IMG/VR virus record: IMGVR_UViG_3300028581_000026
Span: 22,554 to 86,553 of that record
Source: a virus
DNA length: 64,000 bases
Reading direction: 5' to 3' (one strand)
Below, one piece after another: positions 1 to 8,540 of the stretch. Under the pieces are notes generated by a model. The model did not search any database. It saw nothing but the letters and a program-made list of their open reading frames with translations, and was not told the origin of the DNA. Positions within the stretch are counted from its first letter, which is position 1, and each line of letters begins with the position of its first letter. A program made the translations under genes and the position numbers.

Positions 1-858
1 TGGTGATGTGACTTGTGGTGGTGTTATTGGTTCTGTATCACTACTTTGAGCCAATATATTTTTTGACTCTGGAGTTGATGCGTATTGGGCTACTTTGGTA
101 TCTAAATCAGGTACAATTTTTCTTAATTCATCTTCAGTTCCTTTAAAGTCAGTTAATCCGTACCAATCTAACCAACCCATATACCATTTAGTATTCCCCA
201 TCAATTTTCTAACTGCTGGTCTACCTAAAGACTCAAATGTCTTTAATTCCTTTCCTGCTAATCCAAAAATTTCTAACCAAGATTTTGCAGTATTAACGAA
301 CCCTCCACCTAAAAATGGAATATATTTAGCGGTTTGTTCTAACATTTTTATTACTTTTTCACCCCAAAATGGTGCTTTCTCAAGAATTTTTACAACAGGA
401 CCACCAACATTTTTTGCAGTTTCAGCTATTTTTGCGGCGTCTTTTGCTAATATTGCGGCTTTTAAAAGATTAACCCCTTTACCACCAACCTTTATTAAAT
501 TAAATGTCGGTTTTAATACACCCCCAAGAATGTCGCCAATTAATGGTACTGCACTAATCCAAGACAAAATAGCAAATAGGATGTCGCCTTGTCTCCAATA
601 ACTATATCCATTATATAAGTCAATTGGTGTTCCAACAACAGGAAGCATACCTAAAACATCCATAACTGTATTATACCAACGAGCTTCATTAATATTTATT
701 TTTTTATTTGGGTACAATACATTATATATTTCCAAAACAATTTTTTTCTCGTTTTTAGATAATTTATTCCATTTTTGTTTTGTTATTATTTTTTCTTTTT
801 CTTCATGGTACAATTGATTGACTTTTTGTTTGAATTGCACATCAGTTAAAATTTCCAT
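1..858 (-). CDS. putative virion-associated protein with toxin-type hydrophobic linker (3' end outside window)
   Basis: The frame is open from an ATG at 858 to the window edge (286 codons), so the C-terminus is missing. Residues about 60-115 read like the glycine-rich hydrophobic linker found before the toxin domain of polymorphic toxins (VVGTPIDLYNGY and later AVPLIGDILGG). A helical, Ala/Lys-rich stretch follows. A TATTTATA late-type element lies 12 nt upstream at 871-878. Near residue 57 is an I-N-E/A site of the (L/I)-x-E type used by T4-like prohead proteases. I do not recognise a family over the full length. A virion-carried effector is an inference; the missing C-terminus would decide it. 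Confidence 0.6.
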   Translation of the reverse strand, partial: MEILTDVQFKQKVNQLYHEEKEKIITKQKWNKLSKNEKKIVLEIYNVLYPNKKININEARWYNTVMDVLGMLPVVGTPIDLYNGYSYWRQGDILFAILSWISAVPLIGDILGGVLKPTFNLIKVGGKGVNLLKAAILAKDAAKIAETAKNVGGPVVKILEKAPFWGEKVIKMLEQTAKYIPFLGGGFVNTAKSWLEIFGLAGKELKTFESLGRPAVRKLMGNTKWYMGWLDWYGLTDFKGTEDELRKIVPDLDTKVAQYASTPESKNILAQSSDTEPITPPQVTSP

Positions 859-870
859 AAATATGTTTTC

Positions 871-878
871 TATAAATA
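871..878 (-). promoter_or_regulatory. late-promoter-like TATTTATA
   Basis: Sense-strand TATTTATA, 12 nt upstream of the ATG at 858. It is one of the exact copies of an 8-mer that recurs before putative virion genes in this window. Confidence 0.5.
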
Positions 879-900
879 CTCAACAAACTAAAAAAGGAAC

Positions 901-1734
901 TCAATGAGTCCCTTCCATATTCTTAAATATATGTGCTATCACATCCACCGTCCATCCATTCCCCAACATTTTATACCTCTGAGTATTTGATAACCCACTC
1001 GTATAATTTAGTGGTAATGTTTGCATTAACTCACAATCTTGTGGTGAGTATTTATAAATCTGTCCCAATTCATTTTTACAAAATGAATTAACTTGTCCCT
1101 TATACATTGTCGCGGTTAAACAAGATGCTTTCTCTTTGTAGTGTTGGACAACATCCTTTCTAATCTTTGGTCCCCCATAAAATAATAAGTCCAAGTAGTT
1201 CGGATATTTGTCTTTAAATTCTGGACTGATAACATCACATATTCTTAAACCCAAATCTTTTGGTTGTGTTATGTTTGGAATATTTGTCCAATATAATCTT
1301 GGTCTATTCTGACAAGAGACCAATTTACTATTTATCTGAATTGGTTTAACACCCATTTGTTCAGATATAATATCTTGCCACTCCTGTTTCATTACAACAT
1401 TTTCAAGTAGAAAATATTTTGGATTACATTCATTTTTTATTCTAACAAACTCAAAGAATAATTTACTCCTTGGGTCATCAAAGTTCAATCCCTTTCCAAC
1501 ATTTGAAAATCCTTGGCAAGGTGACCCACCAATTATAAGGTGGATTGGTGGTAAGTCAGAACCTTTAATTTGTGTAACATCCCCAAGTTGAATTGTGTTG
1601 GGGAAATTCTTTTGTGTTATTTTGATTGCATAGGGATCAACTTCACTTGAGAAATAATTTTCATATTTTATTCCTATTTTATTAAGTGCGACTTGTCCAC
1701 AGCTAACCCCATCGAAAAGACTTAGTACATTCAT
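901..1734 (-). CDS. C5-cytosine DNA methyltransferase (Dcm-like)
   Basis: Would transfer a methyl group from SAM to C5 of cytosine in DNA. Motif I (LFDGVSCGQ) is at residues 6-14, the catalytic PCQG at 72-75, ENV at 111-113, QNRPRLYW at 142-149, and motif X (GNGWTVDVIAHI) near the C-terminus. At 277 aa it is compact, with a very short target-recognition region between motifs VIII and IX. It is a clear paralog of the gene at 2372-3433; the first about 70 residues and the last about 25 are nearly interchangeable. It is last of three methyltransferase genes in a minus-strand run. No restriction partner is adjacent, so self-protection or genome modification is more likely than restriction-modification. 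Confidence 0.93.
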   Translation of the reverse strand: MNVLSLFDGVSCGQVALNKIGIKYENYFSSEVDPYAIKITQKNFPNTIQLGDVTQIKGSDLPPIHLIIGGSPCQGFSNVGKGLNFDDPRSKLFFEFVRIKNECNPKYFLLENVVMKQEWQDIISEQMGVKPIQINSKLVSCQNRPRLYWTNIPNITQPKDLGLRICDVISPEFKDKYPNYLDLLFYGGPKIRKDVVQHYKEKASCLTATMYKGQVNSFCKNELGQIYKYSPQDCELMQTLPLNYTSGLSNTQRYKMLGNGWTVDVIAHIFKNMEGTH

Positions 1735-1754
1735 TATTTAATATTTTTATAAAA

Positions 1755-2375
1755 TTAGTTGATTTTATTTGAAATGTCAATTTGTCTGATAACACAATCC
1801 AAGATATATTTCCCAACATTGGGATCAACACAATTTCTTATTATTTGGTCTTTTCTATGTTTTAGTTTAAACACCCTTAAATCAAAATATCCTTTGTCAG
1901 ACATACCTCTTTCGTTATGGGTTAAACCATCTTTAATTTCAATTTTGGGAATATCAATGTTTGTCCAAAACAAATGTCTTCCCAATTTTATAGTTGGCTG
2001 AACAAGTGTCTCATAGTATGGTTTAACATTTTCAACAACGAATTTTATATTGGTGTTTTTTGTATAATTTTGTAAGAAAATAATCTCAGCCCATAATTTC
2101 ATATCTGGCATAACTGAATCGTAACTTCCACTTTTACTTGCCATCATTCTAACTTTGCTATGACTTTGACAAGGTGGACTAGACCAAATAAAATCAAAGT
2201 TTCTCCAATTCTTGGCAAGGTATTCGTGAGCATCACCAACAATTACATTATCATTCGGAAAAAAATGTTTATATACATTTGCAATTTCTTCATTATACTC
2301 AATGGCTGTTACTTCAACATTTTCCCAATATTTTCTATTTCCCCCAATTCCAGCATATAGATTTAATACATTCAT
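1755..2375 (-). CDS. small C5-cytosine methyltransferase-like protein
   Basis: Contains a Rossmann SAM-binding start (NLYAGIGGNRKYW, residues 5-17), a PPCQ catalytic motif at 67-70 and ENV at 115-117, followed by a GRHLFWTNI segment matching the R-x-R-x-F/YW region of C5 methyltransferases. At 206 aa it lacks a recognisable motif X and target-recognition domain. It could be a minimal enzyme, a subunit working with a neighbour, or a degenerate copy. It starts inside the end of the upstream methyltransferase gene (ATGA overlap at 2372-2375), so the pair is probably co-translated. Confidence 0.82.
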   Translation of the reverse strand: MNVLNLYAGIGGNRKYWENVEVTAIEYNEEIANVYKHFFPNDNVIVGDAHEYLAKNWRNFDFIWSSPPCQSHSKVRMMASKSGSYDSVMPDMKLWAEIIFLQNYTKNTNIKFVVENVKPYYETLVQPTIKLGRHLFWTNIDIPKIEIKDGLTHNERGMSDKGYFDLRVFKLKHRKDQIIRNCVDPNVGKYILDCVIRQIDISNKIN

Positions 2376-3433
2376 TGTTCAATATTTTTTAATATGTGTG
2401 CAATAACGTCCACCGTCCATCCATTTCCCAACATTTTTCTCGCTTGAGTTGATGTGACAACATTAGTATAGTTATCAGGAATTGTTTGTAGTCGTTCCAT
2501 TTCAATTAAATGTAGTTTTCTATATCTCCAAGTATTATCAACAATATAATCCAATGGTGACTCTACTGTAACCAAACAATTACCTTTACCATTTTTCTGC
2601 TGTGCATACATCTTATGTTCTTTACTCCTAGGTGTTGAGTCCTTACCAGTTTCCTGTCTTATCTTTCTCCTCATATCTTTACCCTCTTGAGTTCTTGTTT
2701 CATAAAATGAAATTGGTGTGTTATCTGACAAATTAACAACAATTTTTTTACTATTAATTGCCTTGAAAGTTATTGCTAATTCATTCTGTTCAAAATCTAT
2801 ACTAGACCTTAAATTTGAAATTTTTTCATCAATTGATAACCCCATCGGTTGTTCTTCAACTATATCTTTCAACATAATTTTCTTATCAATAGGTTGGGTT
2901 ACATTGGGAATGTTTGTCCAATACAATCTTCTTCTGTTTTGTGCTGAAACAAGTGCTGAATTGATTTCAATAGGTTTGACTCCCAAGACATCAGAAATCA
3001 TATTTTCCCACTTCTTTAACATCTTAACGTTTTCTAGTAGAAAATATTTTGGTTTAACTTCTTTCAGTATTCTAACATATTCCCAAAATAGATAAGATTG
3101 TCCTTGGAACTCAAATCCATCATTTTTCAATCTTAGATATTCATCCAAAGTAGTAATCTCATAATTGTCTTTTGTTGCCATACCTTTCATATTACCAGCA
3201 AAAGACAAGTTTTGACAAGGTGAACCACCAAATAAAATGTCTATTGCAGGTAGATTACTACTAGTTATTTCTTTTATGTCCCCCAATTGAATTGTATTGG
3301 GGTAATTGTGTTGTGTTACTTTAATAGCATACTTATCCACTTCTGAGGCAAAGTAATTATCATACTTTATCCCAGCACGATTCAATGCAACTTGGCCACA
3401 ACTAATTCCATCAAACAGACTTAATACATTCAT
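2372..3433 (-). CDS. C5-cytosine DNA methyltransferase (Dcm-like)
   Basis: At 353 aa this is the largest of the tandem C5 methyltransferases. Motif I (LFDGISCGQ) is at 6-14, the catalytic PCQN at 72-75, then ENV, QNRRRLYW, and motif X (GNGWTVDVIAHI). Unlike its paralog at 901-1734 it has an intact central target-recognition region (roughly residues 200-310), so the two enzymes probably recognise different sequences. It overlaps the DUF3310 gene upstream (3430) and the small methyltransferase downstream by 4 nt, giving a translationally coupled run. Confidence 0.93.
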   Translation of the reverse strand: MNVLSLFDGISCGQVALNRAGIKYDNYFASEVDKYAIKVTQHNYPNTIQLGDIKEITSSNLPAIDILFGGSPCQNLSFAGNMKGMATKDNYEITTLDEYLRLKNDGFEFQGQSYLFWEYVRILKEVKPKYFLLENVKMLKKWENMISDVLGVKPIEINSALVSAQNRRRLYWTNIPNVTQPIDKKIMLKDIVEEQPMGLSIDEKISNLRSSIDFEQNELAITFKAINSKKIVVNLSDNTPISFYETRTQEGKDMRRKIRQETGKDSTPRSKEHKMYAQQKNGKGNCLVTVESPLDYIVDNTWRYRKLHLIEMERLQTIPDNYTNVVTSTQARKMLGNGWTVDVIAHILKNIEQ

Positions 3434-3675
3434 TTATTTTCCAATTGATTAATATGATGTTGAAGATACCACAAGGCTTTTTTAAGGTCTTCAATTTCTT
3501 TTGATTTATCTTTCTTTCCAGCTCTACTAATATACTTTACGGTGTTACCCAAAGCAAATCCTAATTCCCAAGCATCAATAACTTTGATGGCTTCATATAC
3601 ATTTGATTCTCCCCCATAATGACTGGGGTGATTGATATTTTCTTTCTTCTCCCAAGTTTTAGTTACGGTCTCCAT
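3430..3675 (-). CDS. DUF3310 family protein
   Basis: The 81-aa sequence matches the DUF3310 pattern: NHPSHYGGE, then YEAIKVIDAW, GNTVKYISRAGKK and DLKKALWYLQHHI. The family is common in phages, often beside nucleotide metabolism or DNA modification genes; its biochemical role is not settled as far as I know. The gene overlaps the C5 methyltransferase downstream by 4 nt and the small gene upstream by 13 nt, so it belongs to the same transcript. Confidence 0.9.
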   Translation of the reverse strand: METVTKTWEKKENINHPSHYGGESNVYEAIKVIDAWELGFALGNTVKYISRAGKKDKSKEIEDLKKALWYLQHHINQLENK

Positions 3676-3869
3676 TTGATTTCTTCATTTTTAGTTTTAT
3701 TCATATTTTTTCCTGTTTTTTCATAATCTTGGAGAAGTTGTTCAACTATATTATCCAAAGGATTATTTCCGTTTTCTTTTTGGGATTGATAAACGGATAA
3801 GGATACATCTTTTGTTTCCTTCCAACCTTTTGTGTTGGTCAATGTGATTCTGATTTTTAATGATTCCAT
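3663..3869 (-). CDS. hypothetical protein (68 aa)
   Basis: Not recognised. The first half alternates like beta strands (KIRITLTNTKGWKETKDVSL), and the C-terminus is basic and ends in KWRP. It overlaps the start of the DUF3310 gene. ATG at 3869 is the only reasonable start. Confidence 0.65.
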   Translation of the reverse strand: MESLKIRITLTNTKGWKETKDVSLSVYQSQKENGNNPLDNIVEQLLQDYEKTGKNMNKTKNEEIKWRP

Positions 3870-3908
3870 ATGTTTTTTAAAAATGATAAAATATTTCAGT
3901 TAAATTGT

Positions 3909-4604
3909 CTATCTAATTGTTAAGTTTTTTGATTGGAATATATAAGACAATACCTTTCTCTTTATTAATGGAAATAACGTTTCTTCGAATGGAACGTCTT
4001 TGGAACAAAAGATATTGAACACTGGTAACTCATTCTCTTTTGATATGATAATTTTTAATATGTTGGGATCAGTAACTTCAGTAAATGTTGTCTTGTTTGA
4101 ATTCTTATACTTTCTAATATTATACTCCCAAATCTTGGTAAAATTATTAGATTTGGTATTACAATAACCCTTCTTTGAAGTTAAGTTATCTTCGTTTAAA
4201 ATGGAGGTTACTTCAATGGAATCGTAAACTACTGTCCATATTGATTTAATGATATTGAAATAATCCTGAAGTTTTGTATCACTATATTTCAATATTTCTT
4301 TTAATTCGGTTCTTTTTGGTTCTGTAAGATTGGGGATTTCTTTTGTCTTTAAATCGGTAAAACTTAATTCTTCATCAATTGATTTAAGTTTTTTATCAAC
4401 ATATATAATTTTTCCGTGTTTGGATATGTTTTTGATATTTGCTAAATGGAGGGTTATTTCCGTAAACATTGGATAAACTTTCATTTCTTCCAATTGGGTA
4501 TTTAATTTTTGGAAATAACCCAACAAAACATATTGTTTTTGTTCTGCATCAATTACACCATGGAACAACCAATCTGTATCCATCAAAAACTTTAATTTCT
4601 TCAT
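3909..4604 (-). CDS. hypothetical phage protein (231 aa)
   Basis: Not recognised. The N-terminus (KKLKFLMDTDWLFHGVIDAE) leads into a helical region and a Lys-rich C-terminal half, with no membrane segment or signal peptide. Size, composition and lack of low complexity suggest a real cytoplasmic protein. It stands between 36-40 nt gaps and shares the minus-strand direction of its neighbours. Confidence 0.7.
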   Translation of the reverse strand: MKKLKFLMDTDWLFHGVIDAEQKQYVLLGYFQKLNTQLEEMKVYPMFTEITLHLANIKNISKHGKIIYVDKKLKSIDEELSFTDLKTKEIPNLTEPKRTELKEILKYSDTKLQDYFNIIKSIWTVVYDSIEVTSILNEDNLTSKKGYCNTKSNNFTKIWEYNIRKYKNSNKTTFTEVTDPNILKIIISKENELPVFNIFCSKDVPFEETLFPLIKRKVLSYIFQSKNLTIR

Positions 4605-4640
4605 AATACCAAATATAATTAAAGTTTTGATTAAAATAAA

Positions 4641-5987
4641 TTAATTAATTCTCATTACAACAAATCTATGTCTTTGACCATCCGAGGTTGTAACCATTTG
4701 TTCATCATAACTCGACAAAATTCTAATTCCATCAATATCTACCATCTCTTTAGCTATTTCATCAATATCCACATAATATTTCAAATCAGCACCCATATTT
4801 GTTAGATAATCAATTGGGCTTTCACTATCAACCAATGAATCAACTTTATCTTCAATCATTTCATCTGTTGGTTCGGTGTCAGGTTCAATACCATCAAGTT
4901 CCTCTTGAGCATTATCAATCAGTTCTTGAATTTCATCATATTTTTCAGAATATTCATCTGGGTCTTCAATTTCATCTTCCAAATTACTTTGTTGTTCTTC
5001 CAATTGACTAATATAATTTTCCAATTGTTCTTTTCTTTCTTCTTGTTCTTCTGTTAACTCAAAGTCATCAGAGTCAAACCAAGATTCTGGACTATCACGG
5101 ATACTATCTTCATAATGTTCTCTCATTTCATCTCTTACTTGGTCTTCATCAATGTATTGTGCTAAATCAACACCTTCAAGTCCAAGTTCTATCGTATATT
5201 GTAAAGCAGATTTTTCAGCGTCAGCCATAGTTCCAACAGCATATTCTTTCCCTCTATGTCCAACAACTTCAAACATACTCATCTCATAGTGTCTATATTT
5301 CATTGGTATGATAGAATATACATCGGCAACATCGTTAGTCAAATCATCAATTTCTTCTTGTAGATTATCAATTTCATTATATAATTCTTCCCTTTCTTCG
5401 GAGTCTGGGTCTAATTCAGCACCTTGTTGTACTAATTCTTCAATTCTTTCCTTTAAAGATTCAATTTCTTCTTTCGTATCTTCATCCATTTCATCTAGTT
5501 CTCCTTCACTAACCAAATATTGGTATAAGGCATTGACTATTAGTCCTTCGTCATCTATATCAGGATTATCCAAATCCCATTCACCACTTTCTTTTCTTTC
5601 TAGGGCTAATTCCTTTTTTTCTTGTTCCTCTCGTGCAATCCTTCGTTTTTCTATGGGTGTACCCCAATCAGTAACATAACCTTTTACAATGGTTTTACCA
5701 ATGTCAGATATCTTGGTATGTGATACATCTAAATTACCATAAATGTAAGCAACATTACCCAACTCAGTCATTTCTGGCATATCACTCAATTTTAAATTAC
5801 CTGTTATGTAAAGTGGTTTTCCTTTGAATTTTTTAATATAAGTTGCATCGGCTTGATAATACGCCATCTTCATTAATGTTCTATATTCATCTGGTGCCAT
5901 TATATAATACTCATAATCCTCATTTTGTTCTTTCAACAATTTGATTAACCTTTTGAATTGTTCTTCGTTTAATATTATTTTTCTCAT
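4641..5987 (-). CDS. acidic coiled-coil protein with putative capsid-targeting N-terminus
   Basis: Starts with MRKIILNEEQFKRLIKLLKE, a version of the basic N-terminal tag shared with other genes here; the LKE/Q or QNE/D site fits a T4-type (L/I)-x-E or related cleavage. Residues about 45-110 resemble strand-loop pentapeptide or leucine-rich pieces (PLYITGNLKLSDMP, YIYGNLDVSHTKISD). The rest is very acidic and predicted coiled coil (repeated Glu-rich heptads at about 160-220 and 310-380). This acidity suits a head-internal or scaffold-like protein. It overlaps the upstream 113-aa gene by 4 nt. Confidence 0.75.
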   Translation of the reverse strand: MRKIILNEEQFKRLIKLLKEQNEDYEYYIMAPDEYRTLMKMAYYQADATYIKKFKGKPLYITGNLKLSDMPEMTELGNVAYIYGNLDVSHTKISDIGKTIVKGYVTDWGTPIEKRRIAREEQEKKELALERKESGEWDLDNPDIDDEGLIVNALYQYLVSEGELDEMDEDTKEEIESLKERIEELVQQGAELDPDSEEREELYNEIDNLQEEIDDLTNDVADVYSIIPMKYRHYEMSMFEVVGHRGKEYAVGTMADAEKSALQYTIELGLEGVDLAQYIDEDQVRDEMREHYEDSIRDSPESWFDSDDFELTEEQEERKEQLENYISQLEEQQSNLEDEIEDPDEYSEKYDEIQELIDNAQEELDGIEPDTEPTDEMIEDKVDSLVDSESPIDYLTNMGADLKYYVDIDEIAKEMVDIDGIRILSSYDEQMVTTSDGQRHRFVVMRIN

Positions 5988-6325
5988 AATAGTTTTCTTA
6001 ATGTTCTTCTTATTTGTTCTGACATCTCTCTACCAGGATTTATATTATCTGATTTATCATCCTTAGTTGGTTGTCCACCACCAGTTCCAATTGGTTCATA
6101 TGTTACATTAGGTTCTTTATATTTGAATGGACCATCATTGAATTTGAATGGGGGGTCATCATCGTCACAATCATAATATCCTTTTTTGCAACAATCCAAC
6201 CATGTTCCCGCCATACTAAACATTTCTTGTGCTTGTTTATGATGAGGGTCTTTTCTCATTCTACCTTCATCGTGTTTAGGTTTTAATAATTTACTATATT
6301 TCTTTTTAATAAAATTAAGTCTCAT
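5984..6325 (-). CDS. hypothetical protein (113 aa)
   Basis: Not recognised. It begins with a basic segment (MRLNFIKKKYSKLLKPK), carries a CC pair and an Asp run (CDDDDPP), is rich in Gly/Pro/Asp in the middle, and ends in the basic helix SEQIRRTLRKLL. It overlaps the acidic coiled-coil gene by 4 nt. It may be another small virion protein, but I have no family evidence. Confidence 0.6.
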   Translation of the reverse strand: MRLNFIKKKYSKLLKPKHDEGRMRKDPHHKQAQEMFSMAGTWLDCCKKGYYDCDDDDPPFKFNDGPFKYKEPNVTYEPIGTGGGQPTKDDKSDNINPGREMSEQIRRTLRKLL

Positions 6326-6355
6326 TTTTCTTATTTCTTCTACTGATACCCCAAT

Positions 6356-6760
6356 TTATTTTGATAGTAATTCAGCAAACTCATAAAACTTGGGATCAGG
6401 TAAATGGTCATATTTTTTAATGAAATCATTTATCTTTTCTTCATTACTATTTGATGAAAAATTTCTTTGAGCAGGTAAATCTACCCCACTTTTATATTTC
6501 TTTTTCAATTCATCTACCTTATAGTGTGCGGTATTGTATATCCTGTGTAACATATTCAAATGTTTTTTATCACAAACATTATCACTTGGTGCTAACTCAT
6601 TCAAATGTTCATCTAGTTCCATCATAAAAGAATATGCTTCGTCAAAAGATGTGTAAGTATTATTTTCACCAATCGTAGGTTCGTTTAGTTTGGATTCATT
6701 TAACACCCTTTTAACCAACTTGGTTAAATCTCGTTCTGTACGTCTGATTATTTTTCTCAT
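6356..6760 (-). CDS. small protein with putative capsid-targeting N-terminus
   Basis: The start at 6760 is chosen because it gives the tag RRTERDLTKLVKRVLNE, almost the same as in the gene at 33443-33850. A longer in-frame extension would be hydrophobic and would run into the plus-strand nuclease gene. After the L-N-E/S site the 134-aa protein is a helical, charged sequence with no known domain. An AATAAATA element (plus strand; sense TATTTATT) lies 30 nt upstream at 6791-6798. Probably head cargo processed by the prohead protease (inference). Confidence 0.75.
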   Translation of the reverse strand: MRKIIRRTERDLTKLVKRVLNESKLNEPTIGENNTYTSFDEAYSFMMELDEHLNELAPSDNVCDKKHLNMLHRIYNTAHYKVDELKKKYKSGVDLPAQRNFSSNSNEEKINDFIKKYDHLPDPKFYEFAELLSK

Positions 6761-6817
6761 TAAAAAAGTATTTTTGTTTAATTTACATATAATAAATATA
6801 TCAGTAATTAGATATTT

Positions 6818-7420
6818 ATGGTTATGAATATTGGGATATATAAAATACAAAATAAAATAAACAATAAAGTTTATATTGGTAGTTCTATTGTTTTGAATAA
6901 AAGAAAGTATAAACATTTTTGGATGCTGAACAAAGGTGTTCACCCAAACATTTATTTACAGAAATCTTATAATAAAAATGGTACTGAGGTTTTTGAATTT
7001 GAAATATTGGAATTATGTGAAGAAAATGATTTAATTTCAAGAGAAAATTATTATATTAATTATTATAAGTCTAATGAGATGGAGTTTGGTTACAATTTAG
7101 CATTGGTTGGGGATTCAAGAAGAAATATTGTAAGCGATGAAGTTAAAATGAAATTATCAAAACATAATCAAATTAAAAATGGTAATTTTTCAAAATATAG
7201 TTTAATCAATTTGAAAAATAATATATTTAACATTTTTGATAACTTAAAGGATGGTGCTAGATATTTATTAGATAATGGGTTCGCTAATGGTAATGAAAAA
7301 AATGTTAGACAAACATTATCAGTTTGTTTGAGGGGTAAACCAATAGACAATGGTAATAAAAAATGTAATACAATCAGACAAACTTGTTATAGTCATAGAT
7401 TTGAAATCATAAACAACTAA
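6818..7420 (+). CDS. free-standing GIY-YIG homing-type endonuclease
   Basis: The N-terminal GIY-YIG catalytic core is clear: GIYKIQNKINNKVYIGSS, then the Arg-containing helix (NKRKYKHFWML), the conserved Glu-region (SRENYYINYYKS) and GYNLALVGDSRRN. The C-terminal part (about 120-200) looks like a NUMOD/IENR-type DNA-binding repeat ending in YSHRFEI. It lies on the plus strand inside a long minus-strand block, as expected for a mobile endonuclease gene inserted between genes. ATG at 6818 or 6824 could be the start. Confidence 0.9.
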   Translation: MVMNIGIYKIQNKINNKVYIGSSIVLNKRKYKHFWMLNKGVHPNIYLQKSYNKNGTEVFEFEILELCEENDLISRENYYINYYKSNEMEFGYNLALVGDSRRNIVSDEVKMKLSKHNQIKNGNFSKYSLINLKNNIFNIFDNLKDGARYLLDNGFANGNEKNVRQTLSVCLRGKPIDNGNKKCNTIRQTCYSHRFEIINN

Positions 7421-7434
7421 AAAACAAAACAATT

Positions 7435-7584
7435 ATGGCCGGATGTGGATGTAAAAACAAACCAGTTCAACCTACCCATTCAACTCCAGCGAATCAATCT
7501 CAGCCAAACACTCAGAATTCGCAAAGTAACACAATTCAGGAGTCAATCAAGAAAGTCGTTGAGAAATATTATAAGAAAAAATAA
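7435..7584 (+). CDS. small CGC-containing basic protein (49 aa)
   Basis: Starts MAGCGCKNKPVQP. A Pro/Gln/Asn/Ser/Thr-rich middle is followed by a basic amphipathic end (ESIKKVVEKYYKKK). The start is 14 nt after the GIY-YIG stop, and a strong terminator follows, so this is a complete small gene. Cysteines at 4 and 6 could bind metal or be modified. Function unknown. Confidence 0.7.
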   Translation: MAGCGCKNKPVQPTHSTPANQSQPNTQNSQSNTIQESIKKVVEKYYKKK

Positions 7585-7609
7585 TATTTTTTGATGGGGA
7601 GGTAAAATG

Positions 7610-7637
7610 AAGGGGACATTATTTGTCCCTTTTTTTA
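7610..7637 (+). terminator. Rho-independent terminator
   Basis: AGGGGACA, loop TTATT, TGTCCCTTTTTTT: a GC-containing stem followed by a T-run, 26 nt after the small CGC gene. Confidence 0.85.
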
Positions 7638-7680
7638 TTTATATTGTCATAATTTTTTTGTATACATTAATTAAAAAATT

Positions 7681-8502
7681 ATGAAATACATAAACACATT
7701 TTCAAAGGAGGGGTTTGTTAATCTATTTGCGGATTATATAATAAAAAATATTGACCCCATCCACAAATCACGTTTTCAAGTTATTGATTTTAAATCATTT
7801 TTGGTTGTATATGGTTCAACATCCTCTGATACTGTTTTGGACTTAAATAAACTTAGAGACACCTTTGTTGAACAACATAAATCTTTAATTGATTTTCTAA
7901 ATCTAAAACATATTAACATCATTGACTTAATTGATTATAGAGAACCACTAAATTCAAATGAATTTCATTTCACATATTACAATAGTGATAGACCAATATT
8001 CAATCAAAAGGTAATTGATGAAGTTAATAGAGAAACAGAATATAACAAAGAGTTTTTGAATAACATAAATTATACAGACAAGTTGGAGTTAGAATTCTAT
8101 TCCCCATTTATGTCTCACAACTTAACTATTGTCAATTCTACGAACTTTATGTCCGTGTCCTCATCTTTCCCTTATGGTTATAGTCTAAATCTTGGTAGGA
8201 GAGAGTTTTATTATGGGGAGTATGTCTGTAATCATCTGTTTGATATTTTGGTCACAGATAAGATTCTATTCAAATATACCTCTGATATAATTGATGATGA
8301 TTTGAATGTAGATATTGTTTGTGATTCAATATATGATTTTAAAGATATCAAATCATTGGTGCTAGATGTATTTGATTTTAACTTTAATAAGTTCGTCAAT
8401 GACTATCTAAATGACTTTGATATTGAAACCGATATTACTAATCAGTTGGGCGATAAACCTTGGTTGGTTAAAGATAGAATGAAAGATTTGATTATATTTT
8501 AA
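7681..8502 (+). CDS. hypothetical protein (273 aa), possibly a distant SAM-synthetase-like fold
   Basis: No confident family. The first about 70 residues (LFADYIIKNIDPIHKSRFQV, FLVVYGSTSSD, LDLNKLRDTF) follow the order of the N-terminal domain of methionine adenosyltransferase (ADQISDAxLDxxLxxDPxAR, then a conserved GE strand). The catalytic HPDK loop is missing, so this is only a hint. The rest is Asp/Asn/Phe-rich. A TATTTATA lies at 7636-7643. The gene is closed by a bidirectional terminator facing the next gene. Confidence 0.65.
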   Translation: MKYINTFSKEGFVNLFADYIIKNIDPIHKSRFQVIDFKSFLVVYGSTSSDTVLDLNKLRDTFVEQHKSLIDFLNLKHINIIDLIDYREPLNSNEFHFTYYNSDRPIFNQKVIDEVNRETEYNKEFLNNINYTDKLELEFYSPFMSHNLTIVNSTNFMSVSSSFPYGYSLNLGRREFYYGEYVCNHLFDILVTDKILFKYTSDIIDDDLNVDIVCDSIYDFKDIKSLVLDVFDFNFNKFVNDYLNDFDIETDITNQLGDKPWLVKDRMKDLIIF

Positions 8503-8505
8503 ATT

Positions 8506-8537
8506 AAAAATCCCCACCTTAGAGATGGGGATTTTTT
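8506..8537. terminator. bidirectional terminator
   Basis: AAATCCCCA / TGGGGATTT stem with A-run before and T-run after, placed exactly between the convergent genes ending at 8502 (plus) and 8541 (minus). Confidence 0.9.
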
Positions 8538-8540
8538 GTT

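Noticed and set aside
95-601. Plus-strand open frame of 168 codons
   Set aside because: It is antisense to the real minus-strand gene covering 1-858, which has sensible composition and a late promoter; the plus frame is Pro/Ser/Phe-rich nonsense.
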